A stretch of 64,000 bases of DNA from Torymus aiolomorphi (lineage: Eukaryota; Arthropoda; Insecta; Hymenoptera; Torymidae): NCBI GenBank assembly GCA_036365515.1, contig CM070876.1, positions 97,600,038 to 97,664,037 on the forward strand. Direction: 5' to 3'. Numbering within the stretch: position 1 is the first letter of the stretch; each line of letters starts with the position of its first letter. The notes under the pieces are model-generated. The model was not told the DNA's origin, ran no database searches, and was given only the letters and a program-made list of their open reading frames with translations. The position numbers and the translations under genes are program-made. Positions 33,746 to 52,285 of the stretch are shown one piece after another.

Positions 33746-34250
33746 AGGTAAGCTAGGAGAGTTCTGCCTCCCCCCACCACTCGGCCACCGGCCGCCCTGT
33801 GCAGCGCTCTGATAGGTTGAAAGGGGAGGTGAGGCTCCGCCAACTTTCGAGAAGCTTCCATATGTAATGACGTCATCGAATAAAATTTATCCGTATTTTA
33901 TTGTCACATTTTTGCATGACGGTCAAATGTTTATTTACGAGCGACCCGGGCGGCGGGCGGCGCGCGCGCGGGGACTAGCATCTTACCGCGTTGACAAGCT
34001 GGACGACCGCGGGGATGAGCTGATTCGCGCGGAGATGAGCGTATCATCGCGGTGGTCAGCTGATTTCCGCGGTCATTAGCATATACCGACCCGCGTGTAA
34101 GTATATTTACCGCGTTGATGAGCGGACTTTCGCGGGCATTAGCCTACCGTCGCTGGTAAGATATTTACCGCGCGTTTATTTTTTCGACGTGACCTGCAGG
34201 TTTGATGTGGCTCTAAATCAGTAAATGTATTTCGGCTATAGCATGCTATC
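33746..34250. promoter_or_regulatory. GC-rich block with a CRE palindrome and degenerate CGCGG/ATGAGC repeats
   Basis: A sharp GC island in AT-rich surroundings. TGACGTCA, the consensus CREB/ATF site, is at 33868-33875. From 33990 a degenerate pattern of CGCGG...ATGAGC or CGCGG...ATTAGC recurs about every 24-45 bp (six or more times), ending with TCGCTGGTAAGATATTTACC. It lies about 1.2 kb upstream of the polB start. A promoter or origin role is inference only. Confidence 0.45.
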
Positions 34251-35148
34251 GCATCTCTTCGTTGTTCCGATATTCGTAGTTGCCTTATCGCTATTAATTC
34301 TAAGAACTCCAGAGTATTTCAATTGTGTTCTCATGGCAATCGTTTCCTGACAACGACTCACAAAACTTAATAGTATTTCATGTAATTTTACCCGCTAAAT
34401 CAAAATACTGTTTTGGTTAACTGAATATACAAACGATAAGAGTGGCGGCGTCGATGGAAACCCTAGATATAATAATTATTGAAGTGACTCATACAAAGGA
34501 GGCAAGCCGAAGAGTATTTCACTCTTGCCAGTAACCCCGACACGGGCGACGTTATCGCATGCTGTGCAGGTTGAAACGTGCCTTCTCGTGCGAGTATTTT
34601 CCGGGCATTAGTCTATCGTCGCTGGTAAGATATTTACAATGGCATCATTGTTTTCAAAAAAGCTACTGAGAAAGAGAGAGAGCGCGAGAGAGAGGGCGAG
34701 AGAGATGGAGAGAGAGAGTTTTCGAGGTGGATGGCCTGCATCTATGATGTGACTCTAACAAAGTAAGTATATTTCAGCTGGCCCGACACACAACAGGATG
34801 TATAGTTTTATCTCGAGTGTGCTTCATGCGTCAATAAAGTCGTATTTTTTACGACACTGACCCTTGCACGTGTGTGCGTGTGCACGTTTGACGAAGCGTT
34901 GTTCCTTTTTCACATCTGGAGTGCGTGTATAGTGCCGCTAGTCTTTTCGATGCTCACACTTTTTTATAAGATGTGTATTTTGAATCTCAATAATGTTTCG
35001 AAGCCGGCAACCCCTACACGGGCGACGTCATCGCATGCTGTGCAGGTTGAAACGTGCATCCCGGTACGAGTATTTTTCGGGTATTAGTCTATCGTCGCTG
35101 GTAAGATATTTACAATGGCCCCACTGTTTTCAAGCAAGCTACTGAGAA

Positions 35149-35180
<32 letters not shown>

Positions 35181-35257
35181 TAAGAGAGCGAGAGAGAGTG
35201 AGAGAGCGAGAGAGAGTGAGAGAGCGAGAGAGAGAGTGAGAGAGCGAGAGAGAGCTA

Positions 35258-35322
<65 letters not shown>

Positions 35323-35347
35323 CGAGGTGGCCTGCATGTATGGCGTC

Positions 35348-36722
<1,375 letters not shown>

Positions 36723-36930
36723 ATGAAACGCTAGTTATGCAGACACTTTCCGAAATTTAAATAGACTTATGCAGACAGAGACCGACTTATGCAGACGTCA
36801 GCATAAGTAGAGGGATTATTTCTTTAGTCACGCTAGACTTGTGCAGACACTTGTATAAACGGTACTACACTTATGCAGACAGGTCACGTGGTCTTATACA
36901 TTGGTGTCAGCATAAGTCCATGTTTATATG

Positions 36931-36934
<4 letters not shown>
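36723..36934 (-). repeat. TA-bracketed word module E, unit 1, first copy
   Basis: Core on the minus strand at 36815-36830. The word TTATGCAGAC recurs at 36737, 36767, 36787 and 36872, with variants TTGTGCAGAC and GTCAGCATAAG. It is bracketed by TA tracts like modules A-D but with a different word. Confidence 0.8.
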
Positions 36935-36967
<33 letters not shown>

Positions 36968-37009
36968 TATATATATATACTATATATACTATATATATAT
37001 ATATATACT

Positions 37010-37373
37010 GCGTATGACGGCAGTGAAATGCGGCGTCTGCGAACGCATGAAAATGTACGTGTGTGTGTGTGTGTGTGTGTCTGTGTGTGTGTGTATAAAC
37101 CTTTAGTTTGTATCGTGTATGAGTTTAATTTTCCTGGAACAAAAAAATTCTTTAAAATTTATGTATTCATAGTTTGTAAGTTTTTGCGTATTCATACTTG
37201 TATTTTTACTATGTAAGTTTGTTTTTTTTTTCTTAATAATAATCTGATCGATTGATTAAAATTTTTTACCAAAATAACTGTTATCATTTATTGACCTCAC
37301 ACTCTTCCAGTAAATTATCCAATCCTCTGTTTCCTTGAAAAAACAATAGTAGAGTTTCATTTTTGTTAACATA
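37010..37373 (+). repeat. Block H, first copy (intron-like sequence before the polB palm)
   Basis: Includes GCAGTGAAATGCGGCGTCTG, a GT microsatellite, a T-rich stretch and CTCTTCCAGTAAATTATCC. It leads directly into polymerase coding sequence, so it is probably the polB intron or exon edge. Two inverted copies occur at 38463-38816 and 39112-39477. Confidence 0.65.
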
Positions 37374-37966
37374 CGCGTAGGACTTTGTGTACTTGATTTA
37401 TCAAAGACTTTAGTATACGATTTTCACTACAAATATATGAAAACGAAATTTGAGGACCGTTGTAAACTACTATATACTGACACTGACAGCTTAATATATG
37501 AAATAAGAAATGATGATATTTATGAAGTGATTAAGAGGGATATTGCAAATTTTGATACCTCGGACTATACATCTAATAATGTATTTGGAATTCCACAAGC
37601 CAATAAGAAGGTTGTAGGATTAATGAAGGATGAGTGCAATGGCTGCATTATGACAGAATTCGTTGGACTACGTAGTAAAATGTATAGTGCACGCGTCAAT
37701 GGCCAAGACCATATGAAAAAAGCTAAAGGTGTGAAAAGTGGAGTTGTCAGCAAAACCATCAATTTCGACGACTATCATCAGTGTTTACTAAATTCAACTA
37801 CACAATACAGACATCAGTGTATCATACAGTCTAAAGCTCATGTAGTGCGTACTGTGAAACAAAATTAGCTCTAAGTCCACATGACAATAAGAGATATCTC
37901 ATACCAAATGAAACAGATACTCTACCGTGGGGGCATTATAAAATATATAAAATAGATGAAGATTGA
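37374..37966 (+). pseudogene. polB: DNA polymerase B palm C-terminal part, unit 1
   Basis: The frame reads through VLDLSKTLVYDFHYKYM into LLYTDTDSLIYEI, the family B motif C with its two catalytic aspartates. It continues with EFVGLRSKMYSARV and KKAKGVKSGVVSKTINFDDY. A frameshift near 37855 ends the main ORF at 37868; the other frame finishes the protein with WGHYKIYKIDED and TGA 37964. All three complete units share this frameshift. Motifs A and B are absent between the exon-2 stub and this part. Nuclease plus palm would normally replicate the element by protein priming. Confidence 0.85.
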
Positions 37967-37993
37967 TTGTATGTATGTATATAATCAACTTTC

Positions 37994-37997
<4 letters not shown>

Positions 37998-38048
<51 letters not shown>

Positions 38049-38188
38049 TATATAGTATATATAGCATATATATATAGTATATATAGTATATATAGTATAT
38101 ATATATAGTATATATAGTATATATAGTATTATATAGTATATATATATAGTATATATACAGTATATATATAGTATATATATATATCTAT
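37998..38188. repeat. (TA)n and (TATATAG)n tracts
   Basis: Simple sequence with GTATATATA variants between the palm fragment and inverted module E. Confidence 0.9.
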
Positions 38189-38402
38189 ATAATCATATGA
38201 ACATCGACTTATGCTGACACCAATGTATAAGACCACGTGACCTGTCTGCATAAGTGTAGTACCGTTTATACGAGTGTCTGCACAAGTCTAGCGTGACTAA
38301 AGAAATAATCCCTCTACTTATGCTGACGTCTGCATAAGTCGGTCTCTGTCTGCATAAGTCTATTTAAATTTCGGAAAGTGTCTGCATAACTAGCGTTTCA
38401 TA
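38189..38402 (+). repeat. Module E, unit 1, inverted copy
   Basis: Reverse complement of 36723-36934 with the core at 38294-38309. The pair forms an inner inverted repeat centred near 37560, distinct from the outer polB foldback centred near 38092. Confidence 0.85.
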
Positions 38403-39477
<1,075 letters not shown>

Positions 39478-39494
39478 GTATATCTATATATATA

Positions 39495-39569
<75 letters not shown>

Positions 39570-39571
<2 letters not shown>

Positions 39572-40836
39572 AGTCATAGCCGGTTAAATTATGAAATACC
39601 ACTGGAATACTATGTGAATCTTTATAATTGAAATTGCAATCTTCGTGAGCAGCACCTCGATATCTAAAACATAAGAAAAAAAAAAAAAAAACATAAGAAA
39701 AATATGTAAAATTTCTGCTTGAAGCATATTTAATTTTCTTTTAACTTTACCTTCCAGTCAGATGACAATGATCTCGTACACGCTTCTCTGCTAAAGGTTT
39801 ATCGCAAATGTGGCATAATGTTGTATTTCGAAATGCTTGTTCTTGTTTTAAATTTAATGTTTCCATTGGTACTATGAACTTGAAGATAGTCTCAAATTTT
39901 TTTTCTACCAGACTTTGCAGCTGCTCTGCAAACCATTTAGCAGGATCTTTTCCTCTGTAGCTACTGTAGTGAGATAGGGAGTCATCATAACTGCACTTTA
40001 AATAATATCCAATACTAAATGCTTCATGTTCTTGATAAGCATTTCCAATTTGCACAGCTTTTAGAAGGCACTCGAAATCTGCGTATATGGCGAATGGAAC
40101 TTTTTCTTTATAATTAAAATTTTTAAACTGTAAAATTTTGTCTCTTGGTGTAGGCAAAGTTACTTTGTACTTGTTGAGTTGCATACAATCTTGTTCATGT
40201 AAGTTCAATTTAGAATCATTTCTCAAATAATGTAGACATCGATCACAAAAATATTTTCTACCATTACGTTTTGAAAGTTGTGTACATACTAAACGCGATA
40301 AATCTTTGATCCAAACATAGTGGAATATCGATAAATCATCTTCAAAGTTTTCCTCCTGTTTACTTTCCTCATCATCTACGTAATAGTTTTGTAGAAGAAG
40401 AAGGTTGATATGTGTTTCCTTCTTACATGATGTTATGTGAAGCGGCAAAATTTTAAGATTTCCACTAGACTTTTTTAAAATATAAACGTTAACCGAGATG
40501 TTATTTTGTTTTTCAAATTTCGGAATTTGTTTAGGACTCATAGGAAATTGTATTCCATTAAAATTCAATTCATTCTCATAGACTTTATATGATGATACTC
40601 GGTCAGAGTTATGTGTAGGGTGCAAAGCTGACAGTATTGCCCACTTGAAACATGCATCATCGAAATTCCGTACATTGATACATGCATGTTTCTTTTGTAT
40701 TTGCGGAGGTAGACTGATGTATGAGCCTCCGCGCATCGGATTATATTTATTAATGTGAACAGATAAATTAAGAATCTGTCGAAGTGTCCAGCCAGATCAG
40801 CATGCTATAGTCGAAATATACTTACTGAGTTAGAGT
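39570..40836 (-). pseudogene. polB: DNA polymerase B 5' exons, inverted copy, unit 1
   Basis: Minus-strand exon 1 (40736-39751) is open over all 329 codons, the best reading copy here. Exon 2 (39663-39570) follows the same 80-odd-bp intron and ends in the TA tract. Three residues differ from the forward arm: GNLKILP for GNFKILP, YLRNDSK for YFRNDSK and GNAYQE for GNADQE. Same truncation as the forward copy, so it cannot give a polymerase. Confidence 0.87.
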
Positions 40837-40888
40837 TTTGCCATACGTCTTACATCAATGTCATGAATGGGTATTCTATTCGATCTGG

Positions 40889-41442
40889 CTACGTTAAATT
40901 TTTGTAAACAATATTCCTCATTTTTTTCAATTTATCGATCCTACTTCCTCCTATTGCCACTTGATCTCTCCATCTATACAGCTGACGTGCTGTTTTTAAT
41001 TTTTTGAATCGATTTTGAACTGTTTCAAATTTTAACTTGTTTTTACTACTTAACCAATACTCCACAGCTTGCTTTTTGTAGTCAAAATTAATACTCTCTG
41101 ATTCGGTCCTACATTGATTTTCAGTTTCGGGTGTTATCATATCTTCTACATCGATATCTTCATGTAATCATCTGCAGGTATGTCATCGTAAGGTTCGTAG
41201 GTATCATCATAATATAGAAATTCTTCCGTTTCTTCGTAAATACTACGATCATTTATACTTGATATTATAATATTATACACTATATTAGCAACATTTCTTT
41301 CAGCGTCATTAACAGGTAATTTCTTTTCTTGATCTTGAAACATACTGTTTAAAATAAAAAAAACATTCATCGCATTTACCAAATTCATATTTATGGAAAA
41401 TATTTTCTTTCTTCTTTTCAATACGTTGAGTCGCAGTGTAAA
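40889..41442 (-). pseudogene. Pogo-like transposase upstream half, unit 2
   Basis: Copy of 31621-32174 only. The catalytic half is replaced by the end of the previous unit's inverted polB arm. One extra A near 41352 relative to unit 1 changes the first exon frame (41421-41146). Confidence 0.8.
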
Positions 41443-43015
41443 CCTGTAAAAGTTTTAGTTATTATAGCCTTTTTATAGCCATAACAGTATAGGAATGTAC
41501 AATAGTATGAATGTACAGTAAGTGTAAAAGTATTCAGACATCCAAAACTTCTGAGGAAAACATTTTACTAAATTCCTTTGTAAGTGCATGGGAATTCGTT
41601 ATTGTTTGTCAATATTTTGTCTACAAGATACACTATTTTATTAGCATTAAATAGTTGCTAAACGTTATTATTATAAATAAAGTACTACATCTATTCACTC
41701 GTATGAATATTTTTTACACTTAACTTAACTGATTAAATCGTCAGTATGTCATATTTTATATAATAGAATAACAGTAATGTAACAGTAATTCTAAAAATTA
41801 AAATCAAAACATAATTTTTACTATCATAAAATAATTCAATGCATGTATTAAGAGTAAAGTTTCACTATCAAAATATTTACAATTGGTACAATAAAGATTC
41901 TATAATAGATTTTTACTGAATTTGACTTTCTTAACTTCGGCCACTTGTTCAAAATTTATTGTATATTTTGACGAGTTTTATATTTAAAAATGCTGCATTT
42001 TATTTAACTTTTCAATATTATATCTATTATATCCTTCTATTAGAAATATTTTGAATAATTATGTAGAAGAAAGAAATTTCAATTATATGGTTACTTACGA
42101 CTATTATTATTGTTGTTATCGTTCAATTCAAATAGGATTTCGTACTCGTAAAATGTTTACTTGCCATTAAAAAATATGATGCAAGTACCCCCAGACACTT
42201 ATATTTTCAATTAATACCCATAAAATAATGTTGACATTGAATATTAATTTAACACGAGCGTAGAAAAACGTTCAGTAACGTATATTTGTTTTCGACTGAC
42301 CGATGTTTCACTTATTTATGAATAAAAGAGGATGAATAAATCAATGCAAGTGTACGTAATCTTGTATATTGCGCAATAACTATGAATTGCTATAATTATC
42401 ATTATATTAAAAATTTTGTTCATATCAATTTATATTAATAAATAATAAATAAACTTTTCTTATTAAAGCCTATCATAATTTCAACAAGCATGAAAATCTC
42501 TCCTAGCTGAAATTATAAAATATGAAAGAAAATAAGAAAATACTTATAAAATGGAATAAATTGTCGAAAAATGTAAGAAATCATACGATACTGGATTTCG
42601 GGCATATTTAACAAGTTGTTAAAGTTTCTTACATTTTCTTTCAATTCCTCACGTTTTCTAAATATTTCCTTGTGTAGCTTATTTTTATGAAATTATAAGG
42701 AAGTATTTGTTAGAAAAATCTGTAAGAATTAATTTGTTAGAAAAATCTGTAAGAATTAATTTGTTAGAAAAATCTGTAAGAATTTGTAAAAATTTAAACT
42801 TTTATACAGTAACTTACATTTTGTAACATATATTAATTATATTTCTAATACATAATAATTTACATTTTACTACGTTTTAGTATTCTTTCTTTACATCTTT
42901 GAAAATATTTTATTTATAGATTTATTTAAATAAAAGTACAATTATAAATTATTATAAAAGTATAATTATGAACTATTTGAAAAAAGTGTACAAATATGTG
43001 ATACGATGTAAATAG

Positions 43016-44419
43016 GTAAGCTAGGAGAGTTCTGCCTCCCCCCACCACTCGGCCACCGGCCGCCCTGTGCAGCGCTCTGATAGGTTGAAAGGGGGGAGGT
43101 GAGGCTCCGCCAACTTTCGAGAAGCTTCCATATGTAATGACGTCATCGAATAAAATTTATCCGTATTTTATTGTCACATTTTTGCATGACGGTCAAATGT
43201 TTATTTACGAGCGACCCGGGCGGCGGGCGGCGCGCGCGCGGGGACTAGCATCTTACCGCGTTGACAAGCTGGACGACCGCGGGGATGAGCTGATTCGCGC
43301 GGAGATGAGCGTATCATCGCGGTGGTCAGCTGATTTCCGCGGTCATTAGCATATACCGACCCGCGTGTAAGTATATTTACCGCGTTGATGAGCGGACTTT
43401 CGCGGGCATTAGCCTACCGTCGCTGGTAAGATATTTACCGCGCGTTTATTTTTTTCGACGTGACCTGCAGGTTTGATGTGGCTCTAAATCAGTAAATGTA
43501 TTTCGGCTATAGCATGCTATCGCATCTCTTCGTTGTTCCGATATTCGTAGTTGCCTTATCGCTATTAATTCTAAGAACTCCAGAGTATTTCAATTGTGTT
43601 CTCATGGCAATCGTTTCCTGACAACGACTCACAAAACTTAATAGTATTTCATGTAATTTTACCCGCTAAATCAAAATACTGTTTTGGTTAACTGAATATA
43701 CAAACGATAAGAGTGGCGGCGTCGATGGAAACCCTAGATATAATAATTATTGAAGTGACTCATACAAAGGAGGCAAGCCGAAGAGTATTTCACTCTTGCC
43801 AGTAACCCCGACACGGGCGACGTTATCGCATGCTGTGCAGGTTGAAACGTGCCTTCTCGTGCGAGTATTTTCCGGGCATTAGTCTATCGTCGCTGGTAAG
43901 ATATTTACAATGGCATCATTGTTTTCAAAAAAGCTACTGAGAAAGAGAGAGAGAGCGCGAGAGAGAGGGCGAGAGAGATGGAGAGAGAGTTTTCGAGGTG
44001 GATGGCCTGCATCTATGATGTGACTCTAACAAAGTAAGTATATTTCAGCTGGCCCGACACACAACAGGATGTATAGTTTTATCTCGAGTGTGCTTCATGC
44101 GTCAATAAAGTCGTATTTTTTACGACACTGACCCTTGCACGTGTGTGCGTGTGCACGTTTGACGAAGCGTTGTTCCTTTTTCACATCTGGAGTGCGTGTA
44201 TAGTGCCGCTAGTCTTTTCGATGCTCACACTTTTTTATAAGATGTGTATTTTGAATCTCAATAATGTTTCGAAGCCGGCAACCCCTACACGGGCGACGTC
44301 ATCGCATGCTGTGCAGGTTGAAACGTGCATCCCGGTACGAGTATTTTTCGGGTATTAGTCTATCGTCGCTGGTAAGATATTTACAATGGCCCCACTGTTT
44401 TCAAGCAAGCTACTGAGAA

Positions 44420-44453
<34 letters not shown>

Positions 44454-44530
44454 TAAGAGAGCGAGAGAGAGTGAGAGAGCGAGAGAGAGTGAGAGAGCGA
44501 GAGAGAGAGTGAGAGAGCGAGAGAGAGCTA

Positions 44531-44597
<67 letters not shown>

Positions 44598-44620
44598 CGA
44601 GGTGGCCTGCATGTATGGCG
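43016..44620. repeat. GC block and leader repeats, unit 2
   Basis: Copy of 33746-35347, including TGACGTCA, the CGCGG/ATGAGC pattern and both GA-rich leader repeats. The GA tracts differ in length from unit 1. Confidence 0.85.
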
Positions 44621-44722
44621 TCACTCTAACTCAGTAAGTATATTTCGACTATAGCATGCTGAACTGGCTGGACACTTCGACAGATTCTTAATTTATCTGT
44701 TCACATTAATAAATATAATCCG

Positions 44723-45985
<1,263 letters not shown>

Positions 45986-45986
45986 T

Positions 45987-46194
45987 ATGAAACGCTAGTT
46001 ATGCAGACACTTTCCGAAATTTAAATAGACTTATGCAGACAGAGACCGACTTATGCAGACGTCAGCATAAGTAGAGGGATTATTTCTTTAGTCACGCTAG
46101 ACTTGTGCAGACACTTGTATAAACGGTACTACACTTATGCAGACAGGTCACGTGGTCTTATACATTGGTGTCAGCATAAGTCCATGTTTATATG

Positions 46195-46196
<2 letters not shown>
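45987..46196 (-). repeat. Module E, unit 2, first copy
   Basis: Same words and core as 36723-36934, between TA tracts. Confidence 0.85.
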
Positions 46197-46233
<37 letters not shown>

Positions 46234-46639
46234 TATATATATATACTATATATACTATATATATATATATATATACTGCGTATGACGGCAGTGAAATGCG
46301 GCGTCTGCGAACGCATGAAAATGTACGTGTGTGTGTGTGTGTGTGTGTCTGTGTGTGTGTGTATAAACCTTTAGTTTGTATCGTGTATGAGTTTAATTTT
46401 CCTGGAACAAAAAAATTCTTTAAAATTTATGTATTCATAGTTTGTAAGTTTTTGCGTATTCATACTTGTATTTTTACTATGTAAGTTTATTTTTTTTTCT
46501 TAATAATAATCTGATCGATTGATTAAAATTTTTTACCAAAATAACTGTTATCATTTATTGACCTCACACTCTTCCAGTAAATTATCCAATCCTCTGTTTC
46601 CTTGAAAAACAATAGTAGAGTTTCATTTTTGTTAACATA

Positions 46640-47232
46640 CGCGTAGGACTTTGTGTACTTGATTTATCAAAGACTTTAGTATACGATTTTCACTACAAAT
46701 ATATGAAAACGAAATTTGAGGACCGTTGTAAACTACTATATACTGACACTGACAGCTTAATATATGAAATAAGAAATGATGATATTTATGAAGTGATTAA
46801 GAGGGATATTGCAAATTTTGATACCTCGGACTATACATCTAATAATGTATTTGGAATTCCACAAGCCAATAAGAAGGTTGTAGGATTAATGAAGGATGAG
46901 TGCAATGGCTGCATTATGACAGAATTCGTTGGACTACGTAGTAAAATGTATAGTGCACGCGTCAATGGCCAAGACCATATGAAAAAAGCTAAAGGTGTGA
47001 AAAGTGGAGTTGTCAGCAAAACCATCAATTTCGACGACTATCATCAGTGTTTACTAAATTCAACTACACAATACAGACATCAGTGTATCATACAGTCTAA
47101 AGCTCATGTAGTGCGTACTGTGAAACAAAATTAGCTCTAAGTCCACATGACAATAAGAGATATCTCATACCAAATGAAACAGATACTCTACCGTGGGGGC
47201 ATTATAAAATATATAAAATAGATGAAGATTGA
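46640..47232 (+). pseudogene. polB: DNA polymerase B palm part, unit 2
   Basis: Copy of 37374-37966 with motif YTDTDS and the same frameshift; the main frame ends at 47134 and the true end is TGA 47230. Preceded by block H (46276-46639). Confidence 0.85.
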
Positions 47233-47259
47233 TTGTATGTATGTATATAATCAACTTTC

Positions 47260-47316
<57 letters not shown>

Positions 47317-47462
47317 TATATAGTATATATATATATATATATATATAGTATATATAGTATATATAGTATATATATATAGTATATATAGTATATATAGTAT
47401 TATATAGTATATATATATAGTATATATACAGTATATATATAGTATATATATATATATATATA

Positions 47463-48841
<1,379 letters not shown>

Positions 48842-48843
<2 letters not shown>

Positions 48844-50107
48844 AGTCATAGCCGGTTAAATTATGAAATACCACTGGAATACTATGTGAATCTTTATAAT
48901 TGAAATTGCAATCTTCGTGAGCAGCACCTCGATATCTAAAACATAAGAAAAAAAAAAAAAAAACATAAGAAAAATATGTAAAATTTCTGCTTGAAGCATA
49001 TTTAATTTTCTTTTAACTTTACCTTCCAGTCAGATGACAATGATCTCGTACACGCTTCTCTGCTAAAGGTTTATCGCAAATGTGGCATAATGTTGTATTT
49101 CGAAATGCTTGTTCTTGTTTTAAATTTAATGTTTCCATTGGTACTATGAACTTGAAGATAGTCTCAAATTTTTTTCTACCAGACTTTGCAGCTGCTCTGC
49201 AAACCATTTAGCAGGATCTTTTCCTCTGTAGCTACTGTAGTGAGATAGGGAGTCATCATAACTGCACTTTAAATAATATCCAATACTAAATGCTTCATGT
49301 TCTTGATAAGCATTTCCAATTTGCACAGCTTTTAGAAGGCACTCGAAATCTGCGTATATGGCGAATGGAACTTTTTCTTTATAATTAAAATTTTTAAACT
49401 GTAAAATTTTGTCTCTTGGTGTAGGCAAAGTTACTTTGTACTTGTTGAGTTGCATACAATCTTGTTCATGTAAGTTCAATTTAGAATCATTTCTCAAATA
49501 ATGTAGACATCGATCACAAAAATATTTTCTACCATTACGTTTTGAAAGTTGTGTACATACTAAACGCGATAAATCTTTGATCCAAACATAGTGGAATATC
49601 GATAAATCATCTTCAAAGTTTTCCTCCTGTTTACTTTCCTCATCATCTACGTAATAGTTTTGTAGAAGAAGAAGGTTGATATGTGTTTCCTTCTTACATG
49701 ATGTTATGTGAAGCGGCAAAATTTTAAGATTTCCACTAGACTTTTTTAAAATATAAACGTTAACCGAGATGTTATTTTGTTTTTCAAATTTCGGAATTTG
49801 TTTAGGACTCATAGGAAATTGTATTCCATTAAAATTCAATTCATTCTCATAGACTTTATATGATGATACTCGGTCAGAGTTATGTGTAGGGTGCAAAGCT
49901 GACAGTATTGCCCACTTGAAACATGCATCATCGAAATTCCGTACATTGATACATGCATGTTTCTTTTGTATTTGCGGAGGTAGACTGATGTATGAGCCTC
50001 CGCGCATCGGATTATATTTATTAATGTGAACAGATAAATTAAGAATCTGTCGAAGTGTCCAGCCAGATCAGCATGCTATAGTCGAAATATACTTACTGAG
50101 TTAGAGT
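48842..50107 (-). pseudogene. polB: DNA polymerase B 5' exons, inverted copy, unit 2
   Basis: Exon 1 is 50007-49023 and exon 2 starts at 48935. Seven A in the lysine run near 49170 cause a frameshift, so the main ORF ends at 49144. Residues L, L and Y at the diagnostic sites, as in every inverted arm. Confidence 0.85.
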
Positions 50108-50159
50108 TTTGCCATACGTCTTACATCAATGTCATGAATGGGTATTCTATTCGATCTGG

Positions 50160-50713
50160 CTACGTTAAATTTTTGTAAACAATATTCCTCATTTTTTTCA
50201 ATTTATCGATCCTACTTCCTCCTATTGCCACTTGATCTCTCCATCTATACAGCTGACGTGCTGTTTTTAATTTTTTGAATCGATTTTGAACTGTTTCAAA
50301 TTTTAACTTGTTTTTACTACTTAACCAATACTCCACAGCTTGCTTTTTGTAGTCAAAATTAATACTCTCTGATTCGGTCCTACATTGATTTTCAGTTTCG
50401 GGTGTTATCATATCTTCTACATCGATATCTTCATGTAATCATCTGCAGGTATGTCATCGTAAGGTTCGTAGGTATCATCATAATATAGAAATTCTTCCGT
50501 TTCTTCGTAAATACTACGATCATTTATACTTGATATTATAATATTATACACTATATTAGCAACATTTCTTTCAGCGTCATTAACAGGTAATTTCTTTTCT
50601 TGATCTTGAAACATACTGTTTAAAATAAAAAAAACATTCATCGCATTTACCAAATTCATATTTATGGAAAATATTTTCTTTCTTCTTTTCAATACGTTGA
50701 GTCGCAGTGTAAA
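50160..50713 (-). pseudogene. Pogo-like transposase upstream half, unit 3
   Basis: Copy of 40889-41442 with the same extra base in the first exon. Confidence 0.8.
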
Positions 50714-52285
50714 CCTGTAAAAGTTTTAGTTATTATAGCCTTTTTATAGCCATAACAGTATAGGAATGTACAATAGTATGAATGTACAGTAAGTGTAAAA
50801 AGTATTCAGACATCCAAAACTTCTGAGGAAAACATTTTACTAAATTCCTTTGTAAGTGCATGGGAATTCGTTATTGTTTGTCAATATTTTGTCTACAAGA
50901 TACACTATTTTATTAGCATTAAATAGTTGCTAAACGTTATTATTATAAATAAAGTACTACATCTATTCACTCGTATGAATATTTTTTACACTTAACTTAA
51001 CTGATTAAATCGTCAGTATGTCATATTTTATATAATAGAATAACAGTAATGTAACAGTAATTCTAAAAATTAAAATCAAAACATAATTTTTACTATCATA
51101 AAATAATTCAATGCATGTATTAAGAGTAAAGTTTCACTATCAAAATATTTACAATTGGTACAATAAAGATTCTATAATAGATTTTTACTGAATTTGACTT
51201 TCTTAACTTCGGCCACTTGTTCAAAATTTATTGTATATTTTGACGAGTTTTATATTTAAAAATGCTGCATTTTATTTAACTTTTCAATATTATATCTATT
51301 ATATCCTTCTATTAGAAATATTTTGAATAATTATGTAGAAGAAAGAAATTTCAATTATATGGTTACTTACGACTATTATTATTGTTGTTATCGTTCAATT
51401 CAAATAGGATTTCGTACTCGTAAAATGTTTACTTGCCATTAAAAAATATGATGCAAGTACCCCCAGACACTTATATTTTCAATTAATACCCATAAAATAA
51501 TGTTGACATTGAATATTAATTTAACACGAGCGTAGAAAAACGTTCAGTAACGTATATTTGTTTTCGACTGACCGATGTTTCACTTATTTATGAATAAAAG
51601 AGGATGAATAAATCAATGCAAGTGTACGTAATCTTGTATATTGCGCAATAACTATGAATTGCTATAATTATCATTATATTAAAAATTTTGTTCATATCAA
51701 TTTATATTAATAAATAATAAATAAACTTTTCTTATTAAAGCCTATCATAATTTCAACAAGCATGAAAATCTCTCCTAGCTGAAATTATAAAATATGAAAG
51801 AAAATAAGAAAATACTTATAAAATGGAATAAATTGTCGAAAAATGTAAGAAATCATACGATACTGGATTTCGGGCATATTTAACAAGTTGTTAAAGTTTC
51901 TTACATTTTCTTTCAATTCCTCACGTTTTCTAAATATTTCCTTGTGTAGCTTATTTTTATGAAATTATAAGGAAGTATTTGTTAGAAAAATCTGTAAGAA
52001 TTAATTTGTTAGAAAAATCTGTAAGAATTAATTTGTTAGAAAAATCTGTAAGAATTTGTAAAAATTTAAACTTTTATACAGTAACTTACATTTTGTAACA
52101 TATATTAATTATATTTCTAATACATAATAATTTACATTTTACTACGTTTTAGTATTCTTTTCTTTACATCTTTGAAAATATTTTATTTATAGATTTATTT
52201 AAATAAAAGTACAATTATAAATTATTATAAAAGTATAATTATGAACTATTTGAAAAAGTGTACAAATATGTGATACGATGTAAAT

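Noticed and set aside
33867..34079. 70-codon frame MTSSNKIYPYF in the GC block
   Set aside because: It shifts or is lost in units 3 and 4 with single-base changes; the arginine-rich content reflects GC repeats.
34872..35087. 71-codon frame MCVCTFDEALF, repeated in all units
   Set aside because: It is conserved only because the units are near-identical; it overlaps the leader repeat R3 and has no known motif.
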